Part shown: in pieces, positions 23,227-29,972 of the stretch
How the letters are laid out: each line of letters opens with the position of its first letter
Position numbering within the stretch: the first letter of the stretch is position 1
Assembly: GCA_902790475.1 (NCBI GenBank)
Contig: CADASG010000032.1
Coordinates: 1 to 35,091, forward strand
Length of the DNA: 35,091 bases
Reading direction: 5' to 3'
Source: an uncultured Ruminococcus sp.
GTDB lineage: Bacteria; Bacillota; Clostridia; Oscillospirales; Acutalibacteraceae
The notes under the pieces: model-generated
Database searches by the model: none
The model's input: only the letters and a program-made list of their open reading frames with translations
What the model was told of the DNA's origin: nothing
Translations under genes and position numbers: made by a program

Positions 23227-24345
23227 TCACGCTTCGTAGATACGCGGTACGCGCTTGGATATTCCGCAAACGATCTCGTCAACGTTTTTTTCGAGCAGAT
23301 CCGCCATCCAAAGCACGCTGAGCCTGTCGTCGAGCAGCGCCACGGTGTCGCCGCGTTTTACCTCGCCGATGTCGGTCACGTCCACCATGAACTGATCCAT
23401 GCAGATTCGACCGATAACGGGCGCTTCCTCGCCGTTTATGCGCACCTTTCCCCTATTGGACAGCGCACGGCTGTAGCCGTCGGCAAAGCCTACGGGAATG
23501 GTGGCGATCTTGGTGGGGCGCTTGGTGACAAAGGTGCCGCCGTATCCGACCTCGGTGCCGGTCGGCACCTCCTTGACCATAACTACGTAGGTGTACCAGC
23601 TCATGACCTGCCGAAAATCCGCCTTTTCCCACATATCCTCATCTACGGGACATAAGCCAAAGAGGATATCTCCGGCGCGAACCGCGTCAAGCGTGGTTTC
23701 GGGACGGAGCAGCACGGCAGGACTGTTTGCAACATGCTTGCAGGGAATGGGGATACCCTCAGCCTCGAGCTTGTTTATCATCGCGAGGTATTTGTCAAAC
23801 TGCGACTTTGCGCTCACACCGTCGGGCTCGTCCGCGCGTGAAAAATGCGTAAACGCGCCGTCGATCCTCAGATGAGACATTTCGCTGATTTTTTTGATGA
23901 TCTCCACTGAGCTGTCGTCGGCAGGAAAACCTATGCGGCTCATGCCTGTGTCGAGCTTGATGTGAACCGGCTGAACTATGCCGCTCCACTGTGCGAGCGT
24001 GTTGAGCTTTTCGGCGGTATCGTAAGAAAAGATCGCCGGGGTGAGGTTGTACTTCATCAGGTTTTCAAGCTGCAGGTCGCAGGTGTCGCCCAAAAGCAGG
24101 ATAGGCTCGGTGCAGCCTGCCTTGCGCAGCGAAGCGCCTTCCTCCCATACCGCTACGGCGTAGCGTTCGATCCCGCATTTTTTCAGCGTGGGATAAATGC
24201 CCTTTTCACCGTGACCGTAGCCGTCGCCTTTGAGCACCGCCATTATCTCAGCCTCGCCGCCGATGATGGAACGGATACGGTTTATGTTGTGTTCAAGCGC
24301 GCTCAGGCTGACAACCGCCTCTGTGCGCTGCGTGAGCTTTCTCAA
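23227..24345 (-). CDS. alr: alanine racemase
   Basis: Alr is the PLP enzyme that interconverts L- and D-alanine for peptidoglycan and teichoic acids. The expected elements are present: the PLP lysine in MAVLKGDGYGHG (Lys39), the catalytic tyrosine in GTEVGYGGTF (Tyr268), and the hallmark IPVGFADGYSRALSNRG and PVIGRICMDQFMVDVT. I start at TTG 24345 (372 residues), preceded by AAGAGGG at 6 bases; the longer ATG reading (24423) adds residues with no family similarity and would run through the promoter at 24383-24411. It has lysine-glycine (KGDGYGHG) where KANAYGHG is most common, a modest variation. The ATP-grasp gene follows in the same transcript. Confidence 0.95.
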   Translation of the reverse strand: MRKLTQRTEAVVSLSALEHNINRIRSIIGGEAEIMAVLKGDGYGHGEKGIYPTLKKCGIERYAVAVWEEGASLRKAGCTEPILLLGDTCDLQLENLMKYNLTPAIFSYDTAEKLNTLAQWSGIVQPVHIKLDTGMSRIGFPADDSSVEIIKKISEMSHLRIDGAFTHFSRADEPDGVSAKSQFDKYLAMINKLEAEGIPIPCKHVANSPAVLLRPETTLDAVRAGDILFGLCPVDEDMWEKADFRQVMSWYTYVVMVKEVPTGTEVGYGGTFVTKRPTKIATIPVGFADGYSRALSNRGKVRINGEEAPVIGRICMDQFMVDVTDIGEVKRGDTVALLDDRLSVLWMADLLEKNVDEIVCGISKRVPRIYEA

Positions 24346-24382
24346 TTCAAGCCCTCTTTTCCCATAATAAAATCTACTAAAT

Positions 24383-24411
24383 AATATAGCACAAAGTTTT
24401 GGGTTTGACAA
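24383..24411 (-). promoter_or_regulatory. sigma-A promoter of alr
   Basis: TTGTCA and TATATT on the minus strand are separated by 17 bases. The -10 lies about 38 bases upstream of the TTG start at 24345, which supports that start over the ATG at 24423. Confidence 0.72.
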
Positions 24412-24440
24412 CAATTGGCGCAATATTCCATTTTATATAC

Positions 24441-24487
24441 AAAAAAGAACGGCAGACAGCTTTTTTCTTGCGTAAAGCTGTCTGCCG
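24441..24487 (-). terminator. intrinsic terminator after the second amylase
   Basis: CGGCAGACAGCTTT pairs with AAAGCTGTCTGCCG (14 bp), followed on the minus strand by TTCTTTTTTG. Confidence 0.88.
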
Positions 24488-24509
24488 AAATTATTTGATT
24501 ATGCCGTTT

Positions 24510-26903
24510 TTAACCGCCGTAGCTTGACCAGCCGTTGTCGTAGATCTGACCCGGCATAACGTCAAGGTCGGGGGTCTTGCCGCTGTCGTCGCCCTTGGTG
24601 AAGATCACCTTGGTCGCGCCGCTCGGGATCTTGGCGCTGTAAACGTTGTTGCCCTCGCTCTGCATCGTGTTGCCCGGCCAGCTCATCATCTGGGTGTTTG
24701 AATCGCTCCAGAAGTAAGCCTTTACGGGACTCCAGCCGCTGCTGTTGCGGAAGTAAACCTTGGTGGTGTCAGCCTGAGTACCGCCCTGAGTGGGAGTGAT
24801 CGAGGAGCTGCTGCCGCCCTCAACATTTGTCCAGCTTCCGTTTGAGTACATCTTGCCTGCGTTTACATCAAGGTCGGGGGTCTTGCCGCTGTCGTCGCCC
24901 TTGGTAAAGATGACCTTGGTCGCGCCGCTCGGGATCTTGGCGCTGTAGATATTGTTGCCCTCGCTCTGCATCGTGTTGCCCGGCCAGCTCATCATCTGGG
25001 TGTTTGAGTCGCTCCAGAAGTAAGCCTTTACGGGGCTCCAGTTGTCGTTGTTCTTGAAGTAAACCTTAGTGGGATCCACCTTGATAGAAGATGAAACGGT
25101 GGTAGGCTGTACAACAGCAGTCGTCGCAGGCTGAGTCGCAGGCCTGGTCGTGGGCTGCTGTGTAGCCGCCTGACCGATGGTCTTTCCGCAGCTTCCGGAC
25201 TTGCTGAACTGACGGCTAAGGTAGTATTGGATCATGGTGGCGTCCTTGATGGAGATATCTCCGTCAACATTAACGTCCGCCGCCTTCATGTTTTTGCCTG
25301 TGAGCATTTTCATCCTGGCAACGTGCATCTGGATCTTGGTAGCGTCGCCGATAGTCACGTCGCCGTCGTTGTTGCTGTCGCCGATGAGCACCTGCTCCAT
25401 CGGAGCTGTAGTGGGCTGAGGAGCTGTGGTGGGCTTTGTTGTGGGCTTTGTTGTGGGCTTTACCGTGGTGGGAGCGGTGGTAGCGACAGGATTGCCGTTG
25501 TAGATGACCGCGATACCCATCGAACCGATCTTACCGCTGACAGTGCTGCTTGTAACAGTCCACTGTGTGCCGGAAACCTCGTCGGAGTAGGTGCCGGGCA
25601 TTACCATGCCGTCGGGATTGGGCATTGAAACGGTCAGGTTCGAGCCCTTTGCCGCAACGATGACCGCGCCTCGGTTACGGGATACCATATAGCAGTTGTT
25701 TGCAGTGGTTACCTTATCGGGTGAACCGATCATTGCGTTGTGGAAGTGGTTGACAGCCGCGACCTCCTTGGAGGTAAAGTGGGTGCTGCCCTTTACGCCG
25801 GCGCGGATATTCTCCTTATCGGTGGTGCCGGGTCTTGACAGGTAAAGCGACTGAGAATCGGCTCTCGCGCCGACTACAGCGTAAGCGCGGTCGATAAAAT
25901 TCTGCTGGAGATACTTTGTCCAGCCGCCCTCGCCCTGTTCGGGAGTCTTGTTGGCGAAGGTGTCGTGGCTTTCGCCGAAGTAAACGATCTTGCTTGCGGG
26001 AACGCCTAAATCATTCCAGAACTTGCCTGTGGTGGGCTTGACCGCACCGTCGCGGATAGAGCCTGTGATATTGCCGCTATACGGGATATCGGTAACGCCG
26101 ATGTAGTTGGCGTACTCATTGATGATCTTTTTAGCGTCGCCGCCGGGCTGGTCAAGGATCTCGCCGTAGACATACATGCCCATCGACTGCACCATTTTCC
26201 AGTAGTTGTCGCCCTCGGAGGGGAGACCGATATGCTTCGCGGCGTCGAAACGGAAGCCGTCAACGCCGATACCCTTGAGGGTGTTCAGGTAGTTTTTTAC
26301 CACCTGCTGAACGTAGCTGTTGCTTGTGTTGAGGTCAGCCATGCCGATCTTGCCGTTGATGAGCTCATAACGGGAGGGGTTTGTCCAGTTCTTGATCTCA
26401 AACTCGGGGTGCCAGTACTGACCAGCCTGCAGATCGGACTGAACCTTGCCGCGGTCGCCCGTAAGGTGGTTGGACACGATGTCCACGAGCACCTTGATTC
26501 CGTACTTGTGAGCCTCGGTGCAAAGTGACTGCAGCTCGGATTTGGTGCCGAGCGGACTTGAATTGATGTAAAAGCCCTTGGGCTGATATAGCCAGTACCA
26601 CGCGCCCCAGCTGTCGGGCTCCTGCGCGGGAGAGGTCTGGATAGAAGTAAAGCCCGCCTGAGCGATATTTTTCAGCTCAGCCTTGATGTCGGTGTACTTC
26701 CAGTCAAAGCAGTGCAGGATGTTGCCGTCCTCGATCTTGCTTGCCAGACCGTATGCGTTCGCTGCCGAATCGGAACCGGCGTTCGCGGAAACACTGCTGT
26801 CCGCGGTGCCTGCAAGTGCAGAAAAACTGCCGACTGCGGCACATGTTAAAACCATGCACAGTGCAAGCAAAATGCTTGTTATTTTCCTGTTCAATTTGAT
26901 CAT
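24510..26903 (-). CDS. secreted dockerin alpha-amylase, GH13 (AmyE/GH13_28-like) with two CBM26 modules
   Basis: This extracellular endo-amylase of 797 residues resembles Bacillus AmyE. It has a signal peptide to about 31 (SFSALA), then a GH13 barrel about 50-400 with GNILHCFDWKYTDIKAELKNI and GFTSIQTSPAQ. Catalytic residues are Asp220 (GFRFDAAKH), Glu248 (YGEILDQ) and Asp314 (ESHDTF). A C-terminal beta domain ends near 475. A T/P linker leads to a type-I dockerin, about 502-575, with two canonical loops (DSNNDGDVTIGDAT, DVNVDGDISIKDAT). Two CBM26 repeats (about 613-690 and 713-797) are nearly identical to those of the other amylase. AGGAG directly abuts ATG 26903, so translation may really begin at the TTG three codons later (26894, spacing 9). 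It has its own promoter. Confidence 0.94.
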   Translation of the reverse strand: MIKLNRKITSILLALCMVLTCAAVGSFSALAGTADSSVSANAGSDSAANAYGLASKIEDGNILHCFDWKYTDIKAELKNIAQAGFTSIQTSPAQEPDSWGAWYWLYQPKGFYINSSPLGTKSELQSLCTEAHKYGIKVLVDIVSNHLTGDRGKVQSDLQAGQYWHPEFEIKNWTNPSRYELINGKIGMADLNTSNSYVQQVVKNYLNTLKGIGVDGFRFDAAKHIGLPSEGDNYWKMVQSMGMYVYGEILDQPGGDAKKIINEYANYIGVTDIPYSGNITGSIRDGAVKPTTGKFWNDLGVPASKIVYFGESHDTFANKTPEQGEGGWTKYLQQNFIDRAYAVVGARADSQSLYLSRPGTTDKENIRAGVKGSTHFTSKEVAAVNHFHNAMIGSPDKVTTANNCYMVSRNRGAVIVAAKGSNLTVSMPNPDGMVMPGTYSDEVSGTQWTVTSSTVSGKIGSMGIAVIYNGNPVATTAPTTVKPTTKPTTKPTTAPQPTTAPMEQVLIGDSNNDGDVTIGDATKIQMHVARMKMLTGKNMKAADVNVDGDISIKDATMIQYYLSRQFSKSGSCGKTIGQAATQQPTTRPATQPATTAVVQPTTVSSSIKVDPTKVYFKNNDNWSPVKAYFWSDSNTQMMSWPGNTMQSEGNNIYSAKIPSGATKVIFTKGDDSGKTPDLDVNAGKMYSNGSWTNVEGGSSSSITPTQGGTQADTTKVYFRNSSGWSPVKAYFWSDSNTQMMSWPGNTMQSEGNNVYSAKIPSGATKVIFTKGDDSGKTPDLDVMPGQIYDNGWSSYGG

Positions 26904-26925
26904 CTCCTATAAAAAATTCCATATA

Positions 26926-26939
26926 GAGCGCAAGCGCTC
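26926..26939. promoter_or_regulatory. palindromic site in the amylase-2 leader
   Basis: GAGCGCAAGCGCTC has perfect 6-base arms around AA. It lies about 10-20 bases downstream of the predicted transcript start, a typical repressor position. No such site is seen upstream of the larger amylase. The binding protein is unknown. Confidence 0.4.
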
Positions 26940-26951
26940 GTCCACAATTTA

Positions 26952-26980
26952 ATAATAACAAATTTATACAATTTATTCAA
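26952..26980 (-). promoter_or_regulatory. sigma-A promoter of the second amylase
   Basis: TTGAAT and TATTAT are spaced by 17 bases on the minus strand. The remainder of the 315-base gap to 27218 is AT-rich, with TTGCATAATAATGCA at 27052-27066 (arms TGCAT/ATGCA) and GTTGTTTG at 27135. Confidence 0.65.
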
Positions 26981-27164
26981 TTTGCTATATGCACAATAAA
27001 GACATATTCTTTTTGTACACTATGCCAAAGAAGTATATTTTACTTGTTTTTTTGCATAATAATGCAGCAAAATACTCGTTTAGTTTTTACAAAAATATTC
27101 TGTGAAAAACCAACAAAAAATCCGCTTTATTTTCGTTGTTTGTATGACAGTTTTTGGCAGGCAA

Positions 27165-27202
27165 ATAAAAAAACAGCCCCGACCGCAAAAGGTCGAAGCT
27201 GT
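27165..27202 (-). terminator. intrinsic terminator after the RING-like protein
   Basis: On the minus strand ACAGC-TT-CGACC pairs with GGTCG-GG-GCTGT around a 6-base loop, followed by TTTTTTTATTTG. Confidence 0.82.
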
Positions 27203-27218
27203 GGCACATAAAACAAAT

Positions 27219-28106
27219 TTATTTCTTTTTGGAATAGATAACCTCTAATCCCTGATTGGGGTGATATGTCCAACTGACCTCGATATTATCAAAAGTCTCG
27301 GATTGTCTGCCGTCCAATGCTCTTGTTGATCCCATTTTTTCGCCTAAAGACTTGGGAAGATTTAATTCTTTATTAATGCTATTCTTAATTATATCTGATC
27401 TTCTTATATCTTCACCAAGCTCGGAATAACTCATGTCATCTTCGTCTTCATTATATGGATTGGTATCCACTTTCAAATAACTACCATCAGATGCTAATTC
27501 TGCCCATTCAGAAGAACAGTACTTATCATATACAGCTTTCAAATTGGGACCGTTTAATTGACAGCCTTTGAACACAAAAAACAATACTATTACAATAACA
27601 AACAGTCCAATAAATATCCCTACAATCAGATTTTTATTGGCTCCGCCGCCGTTTGAAACCGTGATCGTAGAATTTGCAGAATATCCGTCCATATTTAACG
27701 GTTTGCTTTCTTCCTTTTTCTTACCGCAAGAAGGACAATAATGCTGTGATTCGGGAATCTTTGCCCCGCAATTGGTACAAAGATTATCGTTCATATTTGA
27801 TATTTCGATACCACAGCTTGGACAAAATCGTTGTGTTGCATCACACTCATTGCCGCATTTTTTGCATACAATCTTTGTTGAAATCTGTCTTATCTGCGAA
27901 CAGGAAAAGGTGGAACAACCGTTGTGCTGATTCCAACACTCCAAATGGTGAGGTACACCGCAGTTTGGACAGATTTTTAGATTATCCTCTTTGCCGATTA
28001 CCTTTTGGCAATAAGGACATATTATAATCTCATTGCTTTCCGTTTCTGTTACAGCAACCGCTTCTTCCCCGTTTAGTTCTTTCTTTTGTTTCAAATTCTC
28101 ACTCAT
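27219..28106 (-). CDS. membrane protein with prokaryotic RING finger and two zinc ribbons
   Basis: The 295-residue protein begins with a treble-clef domain matching the prokaryotic RING family 1 pattern: Cys30/Cys33, Cys46/Cys49, His53/His54, Cys57, Cys64 and Cys69 (ICPYCQKVIG, ICPNCGVPHHLECW). Two zinc ribbons follow, Cys81/84/95/98 and Cys110/113/124/127. One transmembrane helix spans about 159-181, and a polar domain of about 110 residues follows with no family I recognise. Zinc fingers are probably cytoplasmic and the tail external. Prokaryotic RING domains occur in varied signalling contexts; no ubiquitin-like genes are nearby, so a ligase role is not supported. ATG 28106 has AAAAGGAG. 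The consensus promoter at 28206-28234 overlaps that of the divergent regulator. Confidence 0.8.
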   Translation of the reverse strand: MSENLKQKKELNGEEAVAVTETESNEIIICPYCQKVIGKEDNLKICPNCGVPHHLECWNQHNGCSTFSCSQIRQISTKIVCKKCGNECDATQRFCPSCGIEISNMNDNLCTNCGAKIPESQHYCPSCGKKKEESKPLNMDGYSANSTITVSNGGGANKNLIVGIFIGLFVIVIVLFFVFKGCQLNGPNLKAVYDKYCSSEWAELASDGSYLKVDTNPYNEDEDDMSYSELGEDIRRSDIIKNSINKELNLPKSLGEKMGSTRALDGRQSETFDNIEVSWTYHPNQGLEVIYSKKK

Positions 28107-28205
28107 AGTACACGCTCCTTTTCAAAAACAATACAGCTTATTCTCACACATTTGATATCATTGAATAAAATACATGTGTTCGAGAAAAAATATCTGTACA
28201 ATATT

Positions 28206-28234
28206 ATTATAGCCCGATTACGGGCAATTGTCAA
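28206..28234 (-). promoter_or_regulatory. perfect-consensus promoter of the RING-like protein with internal palindrome
   Basis: TTGACA and TATAAT are spaced by 17 bases on the minus strand. GCCCG-ATTA-CGGGC (28212-28225) fills the spacer and is a likely repressor site. A promoter this strong would need control. Confidence 0.8.
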
Positions 28235-28256
28235 TATGCGGCTAATAATTTATACT
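28228..28256 (+). promoter_or_regulatory. promoter of the XRE-like regulator
   Basis: TTGTCA and TATACT are spaced by 17 bases. Its -35 box overlaps the -35 box of the divergent promoter by five bases, so the two promoters cannot be occupied at once. Confidence 0.7.
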
Positions 28257-28294
28257 AAATCTGATAGAACAAATATGGCAAAAAGGTGTTTTCA

Positions 28295-28513
28295 ATGATT
28301 TTGTATGATAAATTATGGCGCACCCTTAAAGCAAAAAATATTTCTCAGTATCAATTAATCAAGAAATACCACATCAGCACAGGGCAGCTCGACCGCCTGC
28401 GAAAAAACGAAAACGTCAGCACTTATACGCTAAATCATCTGTGCAATATTTTGGACTGTGAACTTTTTGATATTATTGAATACAAAAAAGATAACAGCAG
28501 AGAGGACGGATAA
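28295..28513 (+). CDS. short XRE/HTH_26-type regulator
   Basis: The 72-residue protein is a bare helix-turn-helix domain: YDKLWRTLKAKNISQYQLIKKYHISTGQLDRLRKNENVSTYTLNHLCNILDCELFDIIEY. The YDKLWxTLKxKNISQYxLI opening is typical of HTH_26 (PF13443) regulators. ATG 28295 has AAAAAGGTG 6 bases upstream; the in-frame GTG at 28286 is less likely. It diverges from the RING-like gene and probably binds the palindrome in the shared promoter region. The terminator stem starts within its last codons. Confidence 0.88.
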   Translation: MILYDKLWRTLKAKNISQYQLIKKYHISTGQLDRLRKNENVSTYTLNHLCNILDCELFDIIEYKKDNSREDG

Positions 28514-28530
28514 TGTTCTTCTCTGCTGTT
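28493..28530 (+). terminator. intrinsic terminator overlapping the regulator stop codon
   Basis: AACAGCAGAGA pairs with TCTCTGCTGTT (11 bp), followed by TCTCG. The stem begins upstream of the TAA at 28511-28513. The T run is short. Confidence 0.6.
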
Positions 28531-28575
28531 TCTCGTTCACATCAATCTCATTTGTTAATACTTTTGCAACAATTA

Positions 28576-28776
28576 GCTAAACTGTCATTTTTGCGGTCGC
28601 CGTAAGGCGAATTCGCGACAGCGAATAGCCGAGAAATCTCCCTGACAGGAAACCACGGTTCACCTCCGAGGAGATTTCTCCACGCGTTCCGCTTCGCTAC
28701 ACTTGGTCGAAATGACATTTTCGCCAAGTGGATTTCTCCGCGCACACTTGCAACCGAGGCACCCGGTCGAAATGAC
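28576..28776. repeat. repeat island C
   Basis: A shorter island between the regulator and ung has TGTCATTTTTGCGG, CGCCGTAAGGCG and CGAATTCGCGACAGCGAATAG stems, a GAGAAATCTCC/GGAGATTTCTC pair and two GGTCGAAATGACATTTT ends (about 28707 and 28769). The second end is preceded by GTGGATTTCTCCGCG, so it looks like an element followed by a partial second element. No gene is supported. Confidence 0.75.
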
Positions 28777-28842
28777 ATTTTGTTTCTTTGATGACAGTTT
28801 TATTTCAAAATCAGATTTACGTGGTTTCTCGTTTAGTTCTTC

Positions 28843-28870
28843 TTTACTTTTTACGCGGTTGATGTATAAT
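28843..28870 (+). promoter_or_regulatory. promoter of ung
   Basis: TTTACT and TATAAT are separated by 16 bases, with the -10 box 26 bases upstream of the ATG. Confidence 0.6.
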
Positions 28871-28896
28871 AATATAAAAGACAACGGAGGGCTTAT

Positions 28897-29583
28897 ATGG
28901 ATAGCTTATGGTTTGAAAAAACAGGCGGAGAGGTTCGCGCGGAATGTGAGCGGCTGCTGCGGCTGACGGATGATATGCGCGCGCAGGGAGATGTGATCTA
29001 TCCTCCTGCCGAAAAGGTGCTTGCCGCGCTGAACGCCACGCCGCCTCAAAAGGTCAAAGCCGTGATCATCGGACAGGATCCCTACCACGACGAGGGACAG
29101 GCTATGGGACTGGCGTTTTCCGTACCGTCAGGCGTAAAGCTGCCGCCCTCGCTGCGCAACATATTTAAGGAGCTTGAAAGCGACCTCGGCTGCCCGGCGC
29201 CGCTGTCGGGCGATCTGACTCCGTGGACAGAACAGGGCGTGCTGCTGCTGAACACTGTGCTGACCGTGGAGGCACACAAAGCGAACTCGCACAAAAAACT
29301 GGGCTGGCAGAGCGTTACACGCGCCGTTATCGGGGCGTGCGCAGAGCTTCCGCAGCCCGTGGTATTCATCTGCTGGGGCAGACCTGCGCTGACACTTGCG
29401 GAAACGGCGGTCAAACAGGCTGACAGAGAGGACAATTTTATCCTCGCTTCAACTCACCCCTCTCCCCTTTCCGCCAACAACCGAAGATCGGAATTCCCTG
29501 CGTTTATCGGCAGCCGTCCGTTCAGCAAAACAAACGCGATCTTGGAGCAAAACAACACTCAGCCCATTGACTGGCGGCTGTGA
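28897..29583 (+). CDS. ung: uracil-DNA glycosylase, family 1
   Basis: Ung removes uracil from DNA as the first step of base-excision repair. The 228-residue length is normal. The water-activating motif is GQDPYHDEGQAMGLAFSV (Asp61), the LLLNTVLTVEAHKANSHKKLGW segment matches the family, and the minor-groove loop is STHPSPLS with His187. The C-terminus shows GSRPFSKTN. ATG 28897 has a GGAGGG site at about 7 bases. It appears to be a single-gene unit with its own promoter and terminator. Confidence 0.97.
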   Translation: MDSLWFEKTGGEVRAECERLLRLTDDMRAQGDVIYPPAEKVLAALNATPPQKVKAVIIGQDPYHDEGQAMGLAFSVPSGVKLPPSLRNIFKELESDLGCPAPLSGDLTPWTEQGVLLLNTVLTVEAHKANSHKKLGWQSVTRAVIGACAELPQPVVFICWGRPALTLAETAVKQADREDNFILASTHPSPLSANNRRSEFPAFIGSRPFSKTNAILEQNNTQPIDWRL

Positions 29584-29626
29584 TCTCCGCAGAGTTTTAT
29601 ACTATTCTCTGATAAAAAATTGCCTT

Positions 29627-29659
29627 AAAGCCTTTTCGGGTTTTGAGCCGGCTTTTTTT
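29627..29659 (+). terminator. probable terminator after ung
   Basis: AAAGCC pairs with GGCTTT, with inner CGG/CCG pairing, followed by TTTTG. The remaining gap to 29972 is AT-rich, with no gene that I can support. Confidence 0.6.
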
Positions 29660-29794
29660 GTTCACCTGCCGCAATCGGTTTGATTTGAAACCTAAACGGG
29701 AGGAGAAGGGGCTTTCTCTTATGAAATTTTGCTTAAAACTGAAATTGTTTTGCTGTAAATAATAAATAAAAACAATATAACAAATACAATTATT

Positions 29795-29809
29795 GTTGTT
29801 TGAACATAA
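29795..29809 (+). promoter_or_regulatory. candidate shared motif upstream of the starch-binding protein
   Basis: GTTGTTTGAACATAA lies about 30 bases upstream of the -35 box. It resembles the sites at 13076 and 27135 near the two amylases. It also begins a local inverted repeat, GTTTG-N8-CAAAC. Confidence 0.3.
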
Positions 29810-29838
29810 ACAAACCTGTATATTTTTGCATTTTTCCA

Positions 29839-29867
29839 TTGACAGCTTTTCCTAAAAGGTATATAAT
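29839..29867 (+). promoter_or_regulatory. perfect-consensus promoter of the starch-binding protein
   Basis: TTGACA and TATAAT are spaced by exactly 17 bases. The transcript would have a leader of about 100 bases before the ATG at 29973, which has an AAAAAGGAG site. Confidence 0.82.
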
Positions 29868-29972
29868 ACCCAACTGTAGGCTTACAGGAATTAACAGACA
29901 GCATAATATTCCCTGCTGTTAAACCACACGAATTTTATCTAACACAGTTATTCAAAAAGGAGTAATCAACCA

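Noticed and set aside
24346-24509. T-box or riboswitch upstream of alr
   Set aside because: The leader after the predicted promoter is only about 35 bases, too short for such an element; the hairpin at 24441-24487 is the amylase terminator.
29721-29762. 13-aa micro-ORF (MKFCLKLKLFCCK) after GGGAGGAGAAGGGG
   Set aside because: A purine-rich stretch precedes it, but spacing is uncertain and the peptide is too short to support without expression data.
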